Assembly (NCBI RefSeq): GCF_023921125.1
Contig: NZ_CP099466.1
Span: forward strand, 434,001-498,000
Reading direction: 5' to 3'
DNA: 64,000 nucleotides
DNA from: Arthrobacter caoxuetaonis
GTDB taxonomy: Bacteria > Actinomycetota > Actinomycetes > Actinomycetales > Micrococcaceae
Below, piece by piece: positions 20,301 to 30,313 of the stretch. The first letter of the stretch is position 1. Each line of letters begins with the position of its first letter. A program made the translations under genes and the position numbers. Under the pieces are notes generated by a model that was not told the origin of the DNA, searched no databases, and saw only the letters and a program-made list of their open reading frames with translations.

Positions 20301-21789
20301 ACGACGCCGGCTGGACAGTGTCCGCGTTGGCCGGAGTCAGTTCGGTCAGCGGCTGGAAACGCCAGGCGCTGTTGCGGAAGTCGAGGATCACATTCGTGGT
20401 GAACTGCGCCGGGGCACCGATGCGCACCGGGTCGGTGGACGTCAGGTACGGCAGCGGCTTGGACTGGTTGGCTGCGGAGAGGAAGTTGGTCGTGGCGCCG
20501 TCGTCGAGCTTCACGGCCTTCGCCGCATTGGTGGCGACAACCGCCGCGTGCTCCGGGGTACCAACGGGCGCGACGGCGGTGGGCTGCACCAGCGTCTCGG
20601 TGCCGGCGGCGAGACCGATTTCCGCGTACTGGTTCAGCGTGTAGTTGTCCGTGACGGTGAAGTCGCCCTGGGGTGCCAGCAGCATGGCCTCGAGGGTTTC
20701 CCGCTCGGCGTCCGTGGCGGGCCAGGTGACCGTGGCGGGCTTGACCTCTTCAGCGGGTTCGCTGAGCTTGGTCAGTGCACCTGCGGGAACGGTCAGCTGG
20801 GTCAGGCCGAAGTACTCGCCGACGGTGCCGGTGACCTCGACGTAATCGCCGATCGCTACCTGGCCGACGGTGGCCGAGGAGAAGACGAAGATGCCGTGGG
20901 ATGCCGTGTGGGTTGCGGGGTCCAGGTCGCCGCCGGTACCGGGGGTCTGGAGGTAGTAGCCGCTGAAGCCGCCGGTGGGGTAGGCCGCGGTGACTTTTCC
21001 GCGGGTGGTGACGTTCTGGCCGACCAGGGCGCTGGTGTCCCCGGGGCCCTGGATCTCGGCGATCGTAACCGCGCCGGCCGGAGGATCAGTGGGCTCCGGG
21101 TCCGTCGGCTCGGGATCTGTGGGCTCGGGGTCCGGAATGGTTCCCCCGCCCGCGGTGTTCGTCGGAGTGACGGAAGCACTGAGAGTGAAGTCTGAGGCGT
21201 TGTTGTTCGTGTCCGCGAACCCGGTCCGGTTCAGCGACTTCGGATCAGAATTTCCGGCGGGAGCCGCGGCAGGCGCGGTTTCGAAAGTGTTGGAGGTGCC
21301 GTAGCCGAGCAGGTCGACGACGCCCGCCTGGCCGGTCACGGAGCCGGTGGGAAGCGGGTTCACCGCAGCGGCCTGGTTGGAGAGCACCAGGGTTCCGGCG
21401 GAACCGGAGAAGCTTGCCCCGATGGTGGCGTCCGCAGCAGGCAGCGCCGTGCCGTTGGTGCCGTTGCTGGCGCCCTGGATCAGGTAGTACCCGCCGGCGG
21501 CGATCGTGCCGGAGAGCCGCCCGACGCCGGTGGGCGGCGCCGTCGTACCTGCGGCGCGGTACTGGAGCGACCACCCGTCCAGGCTGACCGGGGCGCTGGT
21601 GGGGTTGTACAGCTCAACGAACTTGTTGGTGAACGGAGCGTTGGCGCTTCCTCCGCTGAGGTAGGCCTCGTTGATGATGACGCCGGGGAGCGCTTCCTCG
21701 GCGTGGGCGGGCAGCGCCGCCAGCGGGCCGGCCAAAAGGCCGGCAGACAGGGCTGTTCCCAGCGCTGCCTTCCATCGGGTAAATCTCAT
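17305..21789 (-). CDS. Secreted ExeM/NucH-type nuclease fused to a 5'-nucleotidase
   Basis: Length is 1494 residues. Order: signal peptide (1-30, ending PAHA), lamin-tail domain (about 33-200, GVIINEAYLSGG), a PEPTD repeat linker (about 217-236), an OB-like ExeM region, an endonuclease/exonuclease/phosphatase domain (about 510-830, AAFNVLNYF, MEIENS, SSDHDPILVG), a calcineurin-like 5'-nucleotidase (about 850-1330, NINDFHGR, GNHEFDGG), an Ig-like domain and an aromatic tail (NWWDLRGW). It should degrade extracellular DNA and release phosphate and nucleosides, a nutrient-scavenging role. Two enzymatic steps in one chain are unusual but known in this family. No sortase motif or membrane anchor is evident. 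Confidence 0.92.
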   Translation of the reverse strand: MRFTRWKAALGTALSAGLLAGPLAALPAHAEEALPGVIINEAYLSGGSANAPFTNKFVELYNPTSAPVSLDGWSLQYRAAGTTAPPTGVGRLSGTIAAGGYYLIQGASNGTNGTALPAADATIGASFSGSAGTLVLSNQAAAVNPLPTGSVTGQAGVVDLLGYGTSNTFETAPAAAPAGNSDPKSLNRTGFADTNNNASDFTLSASVTPTNTAGGGTIPDPEPTDPEPTDPEPTDPPAGAVTIAEIQGPGDTSALVGQNVTTRGKVTAAYPTGGFSGYYLQTPGTGGDLDPATHTASHGIFVFSSATVGQVAIGDYVEVTGTVGEYFGLTQLTVPAGALTKLSEPAEEVKPATVTWPATDAERETLEAMLLAPQGDFTVTDNYTLNQYAEIGLAAGTETLVQPTAVAPVGTPEHAAVVATNAAKAVKLDDGATTNFLSAANQSKPLPYLTSTDPVRIGAPAQFTTNVILDFRNSAWRFQPLTELTPANADTVQPASFENTRTPAPQSVGGNLKLAAFNVLNYFSTTGDDLTGCTYYNDRSGAPVTVRGGCDARGAANEANLERQQAKIVAAINALGADVVGLMEIENSAELGQDRDTALAHLTEALNADAPGTWDYVRSPSALPDDEDVIRTAFIYRTATAEPVGESVILNDESVFSNAREPLAQAFKPAGGEDSESFVAIANHFKSKGSAPASGENADNGQGGWNADRVRQAQAVAAFADTVAQDAGTDRVFLLGDFNSYAAEDPMQVFAEAGYLNLGKATGKHSYAFSGLVGSLDHILASPAAAEDVTGTDIWNINSVESIAFEYSRYNYNATDYYAADPYRSSDHDPILVGMNLVPAEAEVTDLNLLNINDFHGRIDANTVNFAGTVEQLKAAAEEGSSLFLSAGDNIGASLFASSVQQDQPTIDVLNALGLRASAVGNHEFDGGFADLTDRVVPASDFDYLGANVYLKGTTTPALPEYTILDVNGVQVAVIGAVTEETGTLVSPGGISTLEFGDPVEAVNRVAERLDSEGLADVIIAEYHEGAGSGTLDGATLEEEIAGGGAFAEIVTETSALVDAIYTGHTHKQYAWDAPVPGVEGKTRPVVQTGSYGEYIGQIQLEYSAETDEVLSYAAGNVARTAAPAAELVSAYPAVAEVKRIVDAALAFAAEVGNQPIGSVTADITTAFAGTSRDDRGNESTLGNLVADSLLSSLGSPERGGAEIGVVNPGGMRAELYYDEDGVITYAEANAVLPFVNNLWTTTLTGAQLKSVLEEQWQPDGNSRAFLALGLSDNVTYTYDPDQARGSRIQSVTVNGEALDMDRAYRVGTFSFLAQGGDNFSTFAQGTDTRDSGLIDRDAWISYLQASSPVSPDFARQGVVVKGAPATAKAGSSVAFTVEKLDLTSLGSPANTTLAVSWVPAGGTAVALGTVPVTAGAASVTAAIPASASGPGSLVLTADPSGTTVTIPVTVEPAAPEQPTCVRPVQPKNWWDLRGWLKYAVDYARYLICLSGRG

Positions 21790-21958
21790 GCCTCATTGCT
21801 CCTTGGGGAACGGGTGCCGGTTGCTGGGCAGGCGGTAGCGGCCCGGAAAAGCGGCAGTGGGTGCGGTGAACCCCTTCTGGATACCATCCCGGAGTGACAG
21901 GCATATTAATTCCCTCCCTTTGAGGGCCTAACGGGAGGTAACTATTGACAAATAGAAG

Positions 21959-21994
21959 AAAGGGGACCTAACCGCTTTGGTTAGGCCCCCTTTT
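21959..21994 (-). terminator. Terminator of the septum-formation-type lipoprotein gene
   Basis: Arms GGGGACCTAACC and GGTTAGGCCCCC surround a short loop. On the minus strand the hairpin is 15 bp after the stop at 22009 and ends in TTTCTTCTATTT. The plus strand also has four T after it, but no plus-strand gene precedes it. Confidence 0.8.
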
Positions 21995-22008
21995 CAGCGC
22001 AAGAACTA

Positions 22009-22581
22009 CTAGACGTTCGAGTTCTTCACCGTGGTGCTCAGTTTCTCGCCGTCCACCCGGTAGGCGCTGCAGAGGATTTCGCGGTCATTCCCCAGCGTCC
22101 AGGATGTCGGGGTTGGTGTCAGGTAGCCGATATCCAGAGCGGATACGGAGTAGTCCGTGCCGATGTAGGGCTGGAACTCAGCGAGGCAGAAATCCTGGGC
22201 CATGGCGTCCACGGCCTCGTCGCCGGGGTAGGGGCCCGCTTCCATGTCCATGGCTGCGTAGACCTCGGAATCGTGCGGCTGGGTGCAGGGAAGCACGTCA
22301 ACGGCGTCGACCTCCTCAGCATCCGGGTCTTCGGCCATGCAGTCCCCGACCTTCAAGTCGACGGCGTCGACGGTTGCGGCAGAGACCTCTTCCTCTGCCT
22401 CCTCGCGGGCTACGGTCTCGGCTTCCGGCGGGGCCGATGCCGCGGCGGGTGACTCGCCGGCCTTCGGTTCGTCGTTGTCTGCGGAGACTGAGGCTCCGCA
22501 GCCGGCGAGCAAGAGTGCAAAGGCGGCAGCCGTGATGGCTTTTCCGGCGCGGGCCAGAGGTACCTGGCGGGCGGGATTCAT
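22009..22581 (-). CDS. Septum-formation-family lipoprotein
   Basis: Length is 190 residues from the ATG at 22581, which is preceded by AAGGAG; a longer GTG start at 22644 is less likely. The lipobox LLAGC marks it as a lipoprotein with Cys near residue 28. An acidic low-complexity linker (about 35-70) leads to a domain with KVGDCM, LPCTQPHDSEVYA and CSAYR. This arrangement of cysteines and the CxxPH motif matches the actinobacterial 'septum formation' (Septum_form) domain. Its biochemical role is not known; it acts outside the membrane. It is monocistronic, with its own terminator. Confidence 0.75.
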   Translation of the reverse strand: MNPARQVPLARAGKAITAAAFALLLAGCGASVSADNDEPKAGESPAAASAPPEAETVAREEAEEEVSAATVDAVDLKVGDCMAEDPDAEEVDAVDVLPCTQPHDSEVYAAMDMEAGPYPGDEAVDAMAQDFCLAEFQPYIGTDYSVSALDIGYLTPTPTSWTLGNDREILCSAYRVDGEKLSTTVKNSNV

Positions 22582-22734
22582 GCGAGTAACTCCTTCTGCG
22601 GTAATTGGTTTTGGTTCTCCATCCCCCAATGGGCCGGAAACCACCAGAAGAGCCTATGTGCGCCGCAAGCACGCTTATAAATTGGCAAAGTAACATCCGT
22701 GAGCAGTATGCATTGGCATCGAAGATGGCAAACA

Positions 22735-22766
22735 AAAACACCCCGGTCCGCAGACCGGGGTGTTTT
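22735..22766 (-). terminator. Terminator of tRNA-Ser
   Basis: Perfect 14-bp arms AAAACACCCCGGTC and GACCGGGGTGTTTT enclose the loop CGCA. On the minus strand it lies about 45 bp after the tRNA and is followed by TTTGTTTGCC. Confidence 0.9.
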
Positions 22767-22812
22767 GCTGAGCCGTTACATCCCTTGAGGATGTGCAGGC
22801 TTCCGCAGGAGC

Positions 22813-22899
22813 GGAAGGTAAGGGATTCGAACCCTTGGTACGGGGTTACCGCACACTGGTTTTCAAGACCAGCTCCATCGGCCGCTCGGACAACCTTCC
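22813..22899 (-). tRNA. tRNA-Ser (anticodon UGA)
   Basis: The minus strand starts GGAAGGTTGTCCGAGCGG and ends with the matching acceptor strand. The anticodon stem-loop CTGGT-CTTGAAA-ACCAG carries TGA. A long variable arm and the T-loop GGTTCGAATCCC are visible, as in class II serine tRNAs. Length is 87 nt; CCA is not encoded. Confidence 0.95.
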
Positions 22900-22965
22900 T
22901 CCGCTTAGTAGTCTGGCAGATGAGCGCAGTTCACCAAAATTTTCGCCACGTCCGCAGGAGGCATC

Positions 22966-23943
22966 ATGAAGGCGATTGTCATTACCGAACCAGGCGACGC
23001 GGACGTGCTGGCCCTCCGCGACGTGCCCGCTCCCGTCCCCGGTCCCGGAGAAGTCCTCATCGATGTTGCTGCAGCGGGACTCAACCGCGCCGACGTGCTG
23101 CAGCGGCAGGGCAAGTACCCGGTGCCCCCGGGTGCCCCGGAGTATCCGGGCCTGGAGGTTTCGGGCCGGGTCGCTGCCGTCGGCACCGGGGTGGAGGGCC
23201 TGGAAGTGGGGGCCGACGTCGTGGCCCTCCTGTCGGGCGGCGGTTACGCGGAGCAGGTGGCGGTGCCGGCCGGACAGGTGCTTCCGGTCCCGCCGGAACT
23301 GGACCTGGTCACGGCCGCGGCCCTGCCGGAGGTCGCGGCCACTGTGTTCTCCAACCTCTTCATGGCTGCCGGGGTCCGCGAAGGCGAGTATGTCCTGATC
23401 CACGGAGGGGCCGGCGGAATCGGGACCATGGCCATCCAGCTGGTGGCGGCGTTCGGGGCGGTTCCCATGGTGACGGCCTCGAGCCCGAAAAAGCTGGCGC
23501 TCGCCGAGAGCCTCGGCGCCAAAGTGCTGATCAACTACAAAGAGCAGGACTTCGTGGAAGAGGTCCGCCGGGCCACGGACGGCAGGGGAGCGGACGTCAT
23601 CCTGGACGTCATGGGAGCCAAGTACCTGCAGCGCAACCTGGATGCGCTCGCCGTTGAAGGCCGCCTGGTGATCATCGGCCTGCAGGGCGGCACCCGGGCA
23701 GAGCTGGACCTGAACGCACTGATGACCAAGCGCTGCGCTGTCATGGGCACCACCCTGCGCGCACGGCCGGAAGCCGAGAAGAGTGCCATCATGGCAGCCG
23801 TCGGCGAGTACGTCTGGCCGCTGCTGCGCGACGGGACTGTGAAGCCTTTGGTGGACCGCACCTTCCCCCTCGCCGAGGCTGCCGCGGCACATGAGTACTT
23901 TGATTCCGGTCGGCACACCGGGAAGATCCTCCTCACGGTCTAG
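22966..23943 (+). CDS. NAD(P)H quinone oxidoreductase, PIG3-like
   Basis: Length is 325 residues, with AGGAGG just upstream of the ATG. It is a zinc-free medium-chain reductase: AAAGLNRADVLQRQGKYP and the nucleotide-binding HGGAGGIGTMAIQL are characteristic of the PIG3/TP53I3 branch of quinone oxidoreductases. It would reduce quinones or enones with NADPH in the cytoplasm. No operon partner is evident; tRNA-Ser lies divergently just upstream. Confidence 0.88.
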   Translation: MKAIVITEPGDADVLALRDVPAPVPGPGEVLIDVAAAGLNRADVLQRQGKYPVPPGAPEYPGLEVSGRVAAVGTGVEGLEVGADVVALLSGGGYAEQVAVPAGQVLPVPPELDLVTAAALPEVAATVFSNLFMAAGVREGEYVLIHGGAGGIGTMAIQLVAAFGAVPMVTASSPKKLALAESLGAKVLINYKEQDFVEEVRRATDGRGADVILDVMGAKYLQRNLDALAVEGRLVIIGLQGGTRAELDLNALMTKRCAVMGTTLRARPEAEKSAIMAAVGEYVWPLLRDGTVKPLVDRTFPLAEAAAAHEYFDSGRHTGKILLTV

Positions 23944-24066
23944 CGGCGCGCCCCCGGCGGGTCCGGCGTGTATGTGAGCTGCACCGCACCGGCACTGCTA
24001 ACCTCTTGCGCATCACCTGCACCCTATCGGGGTGCGGACCCGCACTGCTGACAAGGGGTACGCATC

Positions 24067-26369
<2,303 letters not shown>

Positions 26370-26370
<1 letters not shown>

Positions 26371-26561
26371 TGACAGCCGTAGTTGGACACCTGCGCGGAT
26401 TTGTCCGCTTCTTCCGCGACGTGATGGGGGAGGACGCGTACCGCAAGTACCAGGCCCACCATGCGGCGTCGGGCTGTTCCGGGCCGATGCTGAGCGAGCG
26501 GGAGTTCTGGCGGGACAAGATGGACCGGCAGGACGCCAATCCCGGCGGGCGCTGCTGCTGA
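26370..26561 (+). CDS. YbdD/YjiX-family small protein (DUF466)
   Basis: Length is 63 residues, starting at the ATG that overlaps the cstA stop. The segments FFRDVMGEDAYRKYQAHH, FWRDKMDRQ and the ending GRCC match the short partner that almost always follows cstA. Its role is thought to be in transporter function or regulation, but no mechanism is established. Translational coupling with cstA is likely from the ATGA overlap. Confidence 0.85.
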
Positions 26562-26609
26562 CCCCGTAAATCCGCATCCTGTCCGTGCCCCCTCCGGTGC
26601 ATTACCCAT

Positions 26610-26665
26610 CGAGAGGCCAGTTACGGCTCCTTTCAGCCCTGAAAAGAGCCGCAACTGGCCTCTCG
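26610..26665. terminator. Long hairpin after cstA-ybdD
   Basis: Arms CGAGAGGCCAGTTACGGCTC and GAGCCGCAACTGGCCTCTCG (20 bp, one mismatch) enclose 16 bases. It ends the cstA unit about 50 bp after the stop. There is no strong T run, so termination is plausible rather than certain. Confidence 0.6.
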
Positions 26666-26775
26666 GTGTGAGGGGCAGCGCGCGGCCGCCACTACTTCGC
26701 AGAAAAGCGCGGGGAAGAACCCGAAAGCGGGCAGGACCCCGGAACATCCCGGGGCAGGCGTGAGAGCATTAATCC

Positions 26776-27477
26776 ATGACTGAACAGAACGGACCTGGCG
26801 CCGGTCCCGGTGTCGAACACGCTGCGGGTCCCGGTGCGGGCCCAGCGGCGGACCCGGCTGCTGAGTCCCGGGACGCGGCCGGCCCGGACGCCCGGACGGG
26901 CGGATCAGCCGGGCAGCCCGGAGACCAGTCCGACGAAGCGGCAGAGACTCCGAGCAAGTCGGGCCCGCCCAAACTGAATGAGCTGGTGGATGAACCGGCC
27001 AAGGTCATGCGCATCGGAACCATGATCAAGCAGCTTCTCGAAGAGGTGCGCAACGCCCCACTGGACGACGCCGCCCGCAACCGTCTGGCGGAGATCCACG
27101 ACCGGTCGCTGAAGGAACTCTGTGACGGGCTGGCCCCGGAACTGGTCAGCGAACTGGAACGCATCAACCTGCCCTTCCTGGACAACGCCACCCCTACGGA
27201 CGCCGAGCTGCGGATCGCCCAAGCTCAGCTGGTGGGGTGGCTTGAAGGACTCTTCCGGGGGATCCAGACTGCGATTGCCGCCCAGCAGACCGCCAACCAG
27301 CAGCTCCAAAGCCGGCTGCAGCTGCGGCAGCTCCCACCTGGGACAGTCCTCGCCCCCGGCGTGGTGATCGGGGAGAACGGTGAACCGCGCCGCATGGCCG
27401 GCAGTACGGGCCAGTCCGGCCAGGGCGGAATGGGTTCCCAGGCCGAGCCCCAGGCCGGCCCCGGACAATATCTGTAG
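26776..27477 (+). CDS. bpa: Bacterial proteasome activator (Bpa family)
   Basis: Length is 233 residues. An Ala/Gly/Pro-rich disordered N-terminus (1-70) precedes a helical core (KLNELVDEPAKVMRIGTMIKQ, then GLAPELVSELERINLPF and QLVGWLEGLFRGIQTAIAAQ). The C-terminus ends in GQYL, the hydrophobic-Tyr-x tail that docks Bpa rings onto the 20S proteasome in mycobacteria. It would open the proteasome gate without ATP to degrade unfolded proteins. This implies a 20S proteasome elsewhere in the genome. The next gene follows after 13 bp. Confidence 0.88.
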   Translation: MTEQNGPGAGPGVEHAAGPGAGPAADPAAESRDAAGPDARTGGSAGQPGDQSDEAAETPSKSGPPKLNELVDEPAKVMRIGTMIKQLLEEVRNAPLDDAARNRLAEIHDRSLKELCDGLAPELVSELERINLPFLDNATPTDAELRIAQAQLVGWLEGLFRGIQTAIAAQQTANQQLQSRLQLRQLPPGTVLAPGVVIGENGEPRRMAGSTGQSGQGGMGSQAEPQAGPGQYL

Positions 27478-27490
27478 AATCTCGGGCAGG

Positions 27491-27964
27491 ATGGCACTTT
27501 TCGCAGCAGCCCGGCAGGGGCGCAAGGACGACGTTGAACTCGGCAAGGGTGTGTGGCGCCGCGCCCACGACCGTTTCACCCGCGGGCTGGACCGCTACCA
27601 CCAGATGCTCGAAGGCGTAGCTGACGACGCGCTCTACAACGAGCTGGCCCTGGTAGCGAACGAGCTCTCGGGACTTTTGCCGCGCGTCCGCGCCGTCTGT
27701 GCAGCCGCCCAGAAACACCTGCCCAGCACCGGGCAGGACATTCCGGGCGGACTGATCGCCGTGCACCGTGCCCTGTCCCGGTCCGGCAACTCGTTGGCTG
27801 CCACAGCCGAAGCCGCAGCCATGTCCCGGTTGGAAGGCGAACGCTGGGGGATTGCCTCCGCAGGCCTGGAGAACGTCCGGCGCAGGGCCCAGCTCGTGGA
27901 AGAGGACATCGCCGAAGCTGAGCGGGCACTGGGAACGTACCGGGCGGGCAGCACCCCCGCGTAG
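27491..27964 (+). CDS. Hypothetical protein downstream of bpa
   Basis: Length is 157 residues from the ATG at 27491. The sequence is mostly helical and charged, beginning MALFAAARQGRKDD and including RFTRGLDRYHQMLEG and RRAQLVEEDIAEAERAL. No signal peptide or membrane segment is present and I recognise no domain. The 13-bp distance suggests co-transcription with bpa, so a link to protein turnover is possible but unproven. Confidence 0.75.
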   Translation: MALFAAARQGRKDDVELGKGVWRRAHDRFTRGLDRYHQMLEGVADDALYNELALVANELSGLLPRVRAVCAAAQKHLPSTGQDIPGGLIAVHRALSRSGNSLAATAEAAAMSRLEGERWGIASAGLENVRRRAQLVEEDIAEAERALGTYRAGSTPA

Positions 27965-28080
27965 GAGCGGCAGTAACCGGGCGTCACATTGCCCAAACCC
28001 TTCCCGCACCGATTTCGCGTCCAGCAAACAGCGGCCGGTTTGGTCCTGGAGCCGGGGGTACTGGGTGGAGGATGGTGACC

Positions 28081-28917
28081 ATGACTACATCCCCACTCGT
28101 GACTTTCAACGACGGCAACACCATCCCCCAGCTCGGCTACGGCGTCTGGCGCGTTGCGGACGACCTCGCGGAGAAGACCGTGGGCATGGCCTTCGAGGCC
28201 GGCTACCGCCACATCGACACCGCCAAGATCTACGGCAATGAAGCAGGCGTCGGCCGCGCCATTGCCGCTTCCGGCCTGCCGCGCGAAGACCTGTTCATCA
28301 CCACCAAGGTCTGGAACGCCGACCAGGGCTTCGAAGAGACGCTGGCGGCCTTCGACGCGTCCATGGAGCGCCTGGGCCTGGAATACCTTGACCTGTACCT
28401 GATCCACTGGCTGCAGCCGAAGCAGGGCAAGTACGTGGAGACCTGGAAGGCGCTGATCGAGCTCCAGAAGTCCGGCCGGGTGAAGTCGATCGGCGTCTGC
28501 AACTTCACGGTTGAGGCACTGCAGGAAATCATTGATGCCACCGGCGTCGTGCCGGTCCTGAACCAGGTGGAAACCCATCCGTACCTGGCCCAGTCCGAGC
28601 TGCGCGAGTTCGAAGCGAAGCACAACATCAAGCACGAGTCCTACTCGCCGCTCGGCTCCGGCCAGGGCCTGCTGGATGACGCAGTGCTGCAGGAAATCGC
28701 CGCAAAGTACGACGGCGCCACCCCGGCCCAGGTGGTCATCGCCTGGCATCTGGCACTGGGCAACATCGTGATCCCGAAGTCAGTGACAGAGTCCCGCATC
28801 CAGGAGAACTGGGCCGCATTGGACCTCAAGCTCTCCGACGAGGACATCCAGGCAATCAACGCCCTGGATAACGGCACCCGCTTCGGCGCAGACCCGGCGA
28901 CGTCCGACTTCGCCTAG
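28081..28917 (+). CDS. Aldo/keto reductase
   Basis: Length is 278 residues. I chose the ATG at 28081, nine bases after GGAGG; the ATG at 28072 touches that site and is less likely. The catalytic tetrad is visible: Asp and Tyr in HIDTAKIYGNE, Lys in FITTKVWN and His in LYLIHW. NADPH-binding IPKSV is near the C-terminus. It reduces aldehydes or keto acids (2,5-diketogluconate reductase-like group) in the cytoplasm. It ends convergently with fliW. Confidence 0.92.
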   Translation: MTTSPLVTFNDGNTIPQLGYGVWRVADDLAEKTVGMAFEAGYRHIDTAKIYGNEAGVGRAIAASGLPREDLFITTKVWNADQGFEETLAAFDASMERLGLEYLDLYLIHWLQPKQGKYVETWKALIELQKSGRVKSIGVCNFTVEALQEIIDATGVVPVLNQVETHPYLAQSELREFEAKHNIKHESYSPLGSGQGLLDDAVLQEIAAKYDGATPAQVVIAWHLALGNIVIPKSVTESRIQENWAALDLKLSDEDIQAINALDNGTRFGADPATSDFA

Positions 28918-28931
28918 CCTCACCCAAAAAA

Positions 28932-28987
28932 CGAGATAGCAGAAAGTGCACGTCCCAGCTTTGGGACGTGCACTTTCTGCTATCTCG
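28932..28987. terminator. 26-bp perfect hairpin between aldo/keto reductase and fliW
   Basis: Perfect arms of 26 bp run from CGAGATAGCAG to CTGCTATCTCG around a 4-base loop. Six A before the left arm give a T run for the minus strand, so it should end the fliW transcript. From position it may serve the reductase on the plus strand too. Confidence 0.85.
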
Positions 28988-29015
28988 ATGGGGGGAGGGG
29001 CGGGGAGGAAGCCGG

Positions 29016-29414
29016 TTACGCCGCAGCGACCGTTTCCAGCGACGCACGCAGCGGCAGGTCGCGTCCCTCCAGGATGACCTGGGCGCACTGCCAGGTGCGG
29101 GTGTTGATGATGACCGGTGCCAGCAGGTTCACCGTGGTTCCGGAGTCCGCCGGGTTGGCGACCACCAGGACGCGGGCGTCCGCGGGGTCGGTCAGGCCCA
29201 GCTGGCCGGCCTGCTCATCAGAGATCTCCGGGTGGTACTCCGGCAGGTACACCGAGGCGTCAATGGCGTAGAAACGCCGGACTCCCGCGGAGGTATCCGT
29301 TCCGGTGAGCGAGTACAGGCCGCTGGCGCCGTCGACGTCCACGAGCGCGAACTCGGTGAGGGGCTCCAGCCCGGGAGGCGGGGCCAGGAAGGAAACCGGC
29401 GTTACGGTGCTCAT
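29016..29414 (-). CDS. fliW: Flagellar assembly factor FliW
   Basis: Length is 132 residues, usual for FliW. Typical stretches are ASGLYSL, DAADARVLVV-like DPADARVLVV and NLLAPVIINTRTWQCAQVIL. FliW binds flagellin and, when flagellin is exported, is freed to sequester CsrA and lift repression of flagellin mRNA. csrA lies at the other end of the cluster (59615). The start overlaps the flgL stop (ATGA). It is the last gene of the minus-strand flgN-flgK-flgL-fliW unit. Confidence 0.93.
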   Translation of the reverse strand: MSTVTPVSFLAPPPGLEPLTEFALVDVDGASGLYSLTGTDTSAGVRRFYAIDASVYLPEYHPEISDEQAGQLGLTDPADARVLVVANPADSGTTVNLLAPVIINTRTWQCAQVILEGRDLPLRASLETVAAA

Positions 29415-30310
29415 CGCAGGAAGTCCATCAGCGTGGGCTGCAGGACCTTGGCCGTGACCGCCAGGGATGACTGGTAGGCCAGCTCCTGCAGCTTCAGGTC
29501 CAGGATGACCTGCGCGGTATCCAGGTCTTCGATGCCAGAGCGCCGGGTTTCCAGGCTGACGGACTGCTCCACGTTGGTTTCCTCTGCTTTCAGCACGCGG
29601 GCGTGGCGGATGCCAACATCGGTCTGCGCGGTGAGCACGGTGTTGATGCTCTCGTCGATGGCGGCCAGGTGGCTGCTGATGCTGGCGTTGGCCCGCAGGT
29701 CGGTGACCAGGGAGTCGATCTTGGTGAAGACGTCGCCGAAGACCTCCGCGGCACTGGCATCCACCCGTACCGTGGTGCTGGCGTCAATCCTGCGGCTAAC
29801 CGGGCCGTCACCGGCGCCGGTGAAGGTGTAGGTCGACGCCGTGGCGGGCGGCACCGGCGGATTCTCGACGACGGCGGCACCGGCATCGGAGTTACCGGCA
29901 AAGATGGTCCGGCCCAGGTAAGAGGTGTTGGCCTGGGTGATCAGGTCCGATTTCAGGCCCTCGATCTCGGTGGCGATGGAAGCTTTGCTGGCCGCCGTCG
30001 TCGTCGCGGTGGCTGCGGTGATCGACAGGTCCTTGATCCGGGTCAGGATGTCGTTGGTGCGGGTCAGCGCGTTGTCCAGGGTGGCCAGCCAGCTGTTCGC
30101 GTCTGAGATATTGCCCTTGTACGCAGTGTTGGCGCGGATTTCGCCGCGGACTTTCAGCGCGTCCGCAGTGCCTGCGGGATCGTCCGACGGGCGGGTGATG
30201 GCTGCCGAAGTGTGGGCCTGCTCCTGGAGCTTGGCGAGCCGGGACATGTTCGCCTGAAGATTCTGCTGCGCGTTGCGCGCCATCATCAGGTTGGAGGTGC
30301 GGGTGATCAC
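29411..30310 (-). CDS. flgL: Flagellar hook-filament junction protein FlgL (HAP3)
   Basis: Length is 299 residues. N- and C-terminal flagellin-like helices are present: RTSNLMMARNAQQNLQANMSRL at the start and DLDTAQVILDLKLQELAYQSSL at the end, typical of FlgL. It forms the second junction layer between hook and filament. The GTG start has AAGG upstream. Only 3 bp separate it from flgK. Export is by the flagellar type III system. Confidence 0.95.
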   Translation of the reverse strand: MITRTSNLMMARNAQQNLQANMSRLAKLQEQAHTSAAITRPSDDPAGTADALKVRGEIRANTAYKGNISDANSWLATLDNALTRTNDILTRIKDLSITAATATTTAASKASIATEIEGLKSDLITQANTSYLGRTIFAGNSDAGAAVVENPPVPPATASTYTFTGAGDGPVSRRIDASTTVRVDASAAEVFGDVFTKIDSLVTDLRANASISSHLAAIDESINTVLTAQTDVGIRHARVLKAEETNVEQSVSLETRRSGIEDLDTAQVILDLKLQELAYQSSLAVTAKVLQPTLMDFLR

Positions 30311-30313
30311 GGG

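Noticed and set aside
18589..21195. 868-codon open frame on the plus strand inside the nuclease/nucleotidase gene
   Set aside because: The minus-strand protein has a signal peptide and ordered domains; the plus frame is a by-product of high GC codon use.
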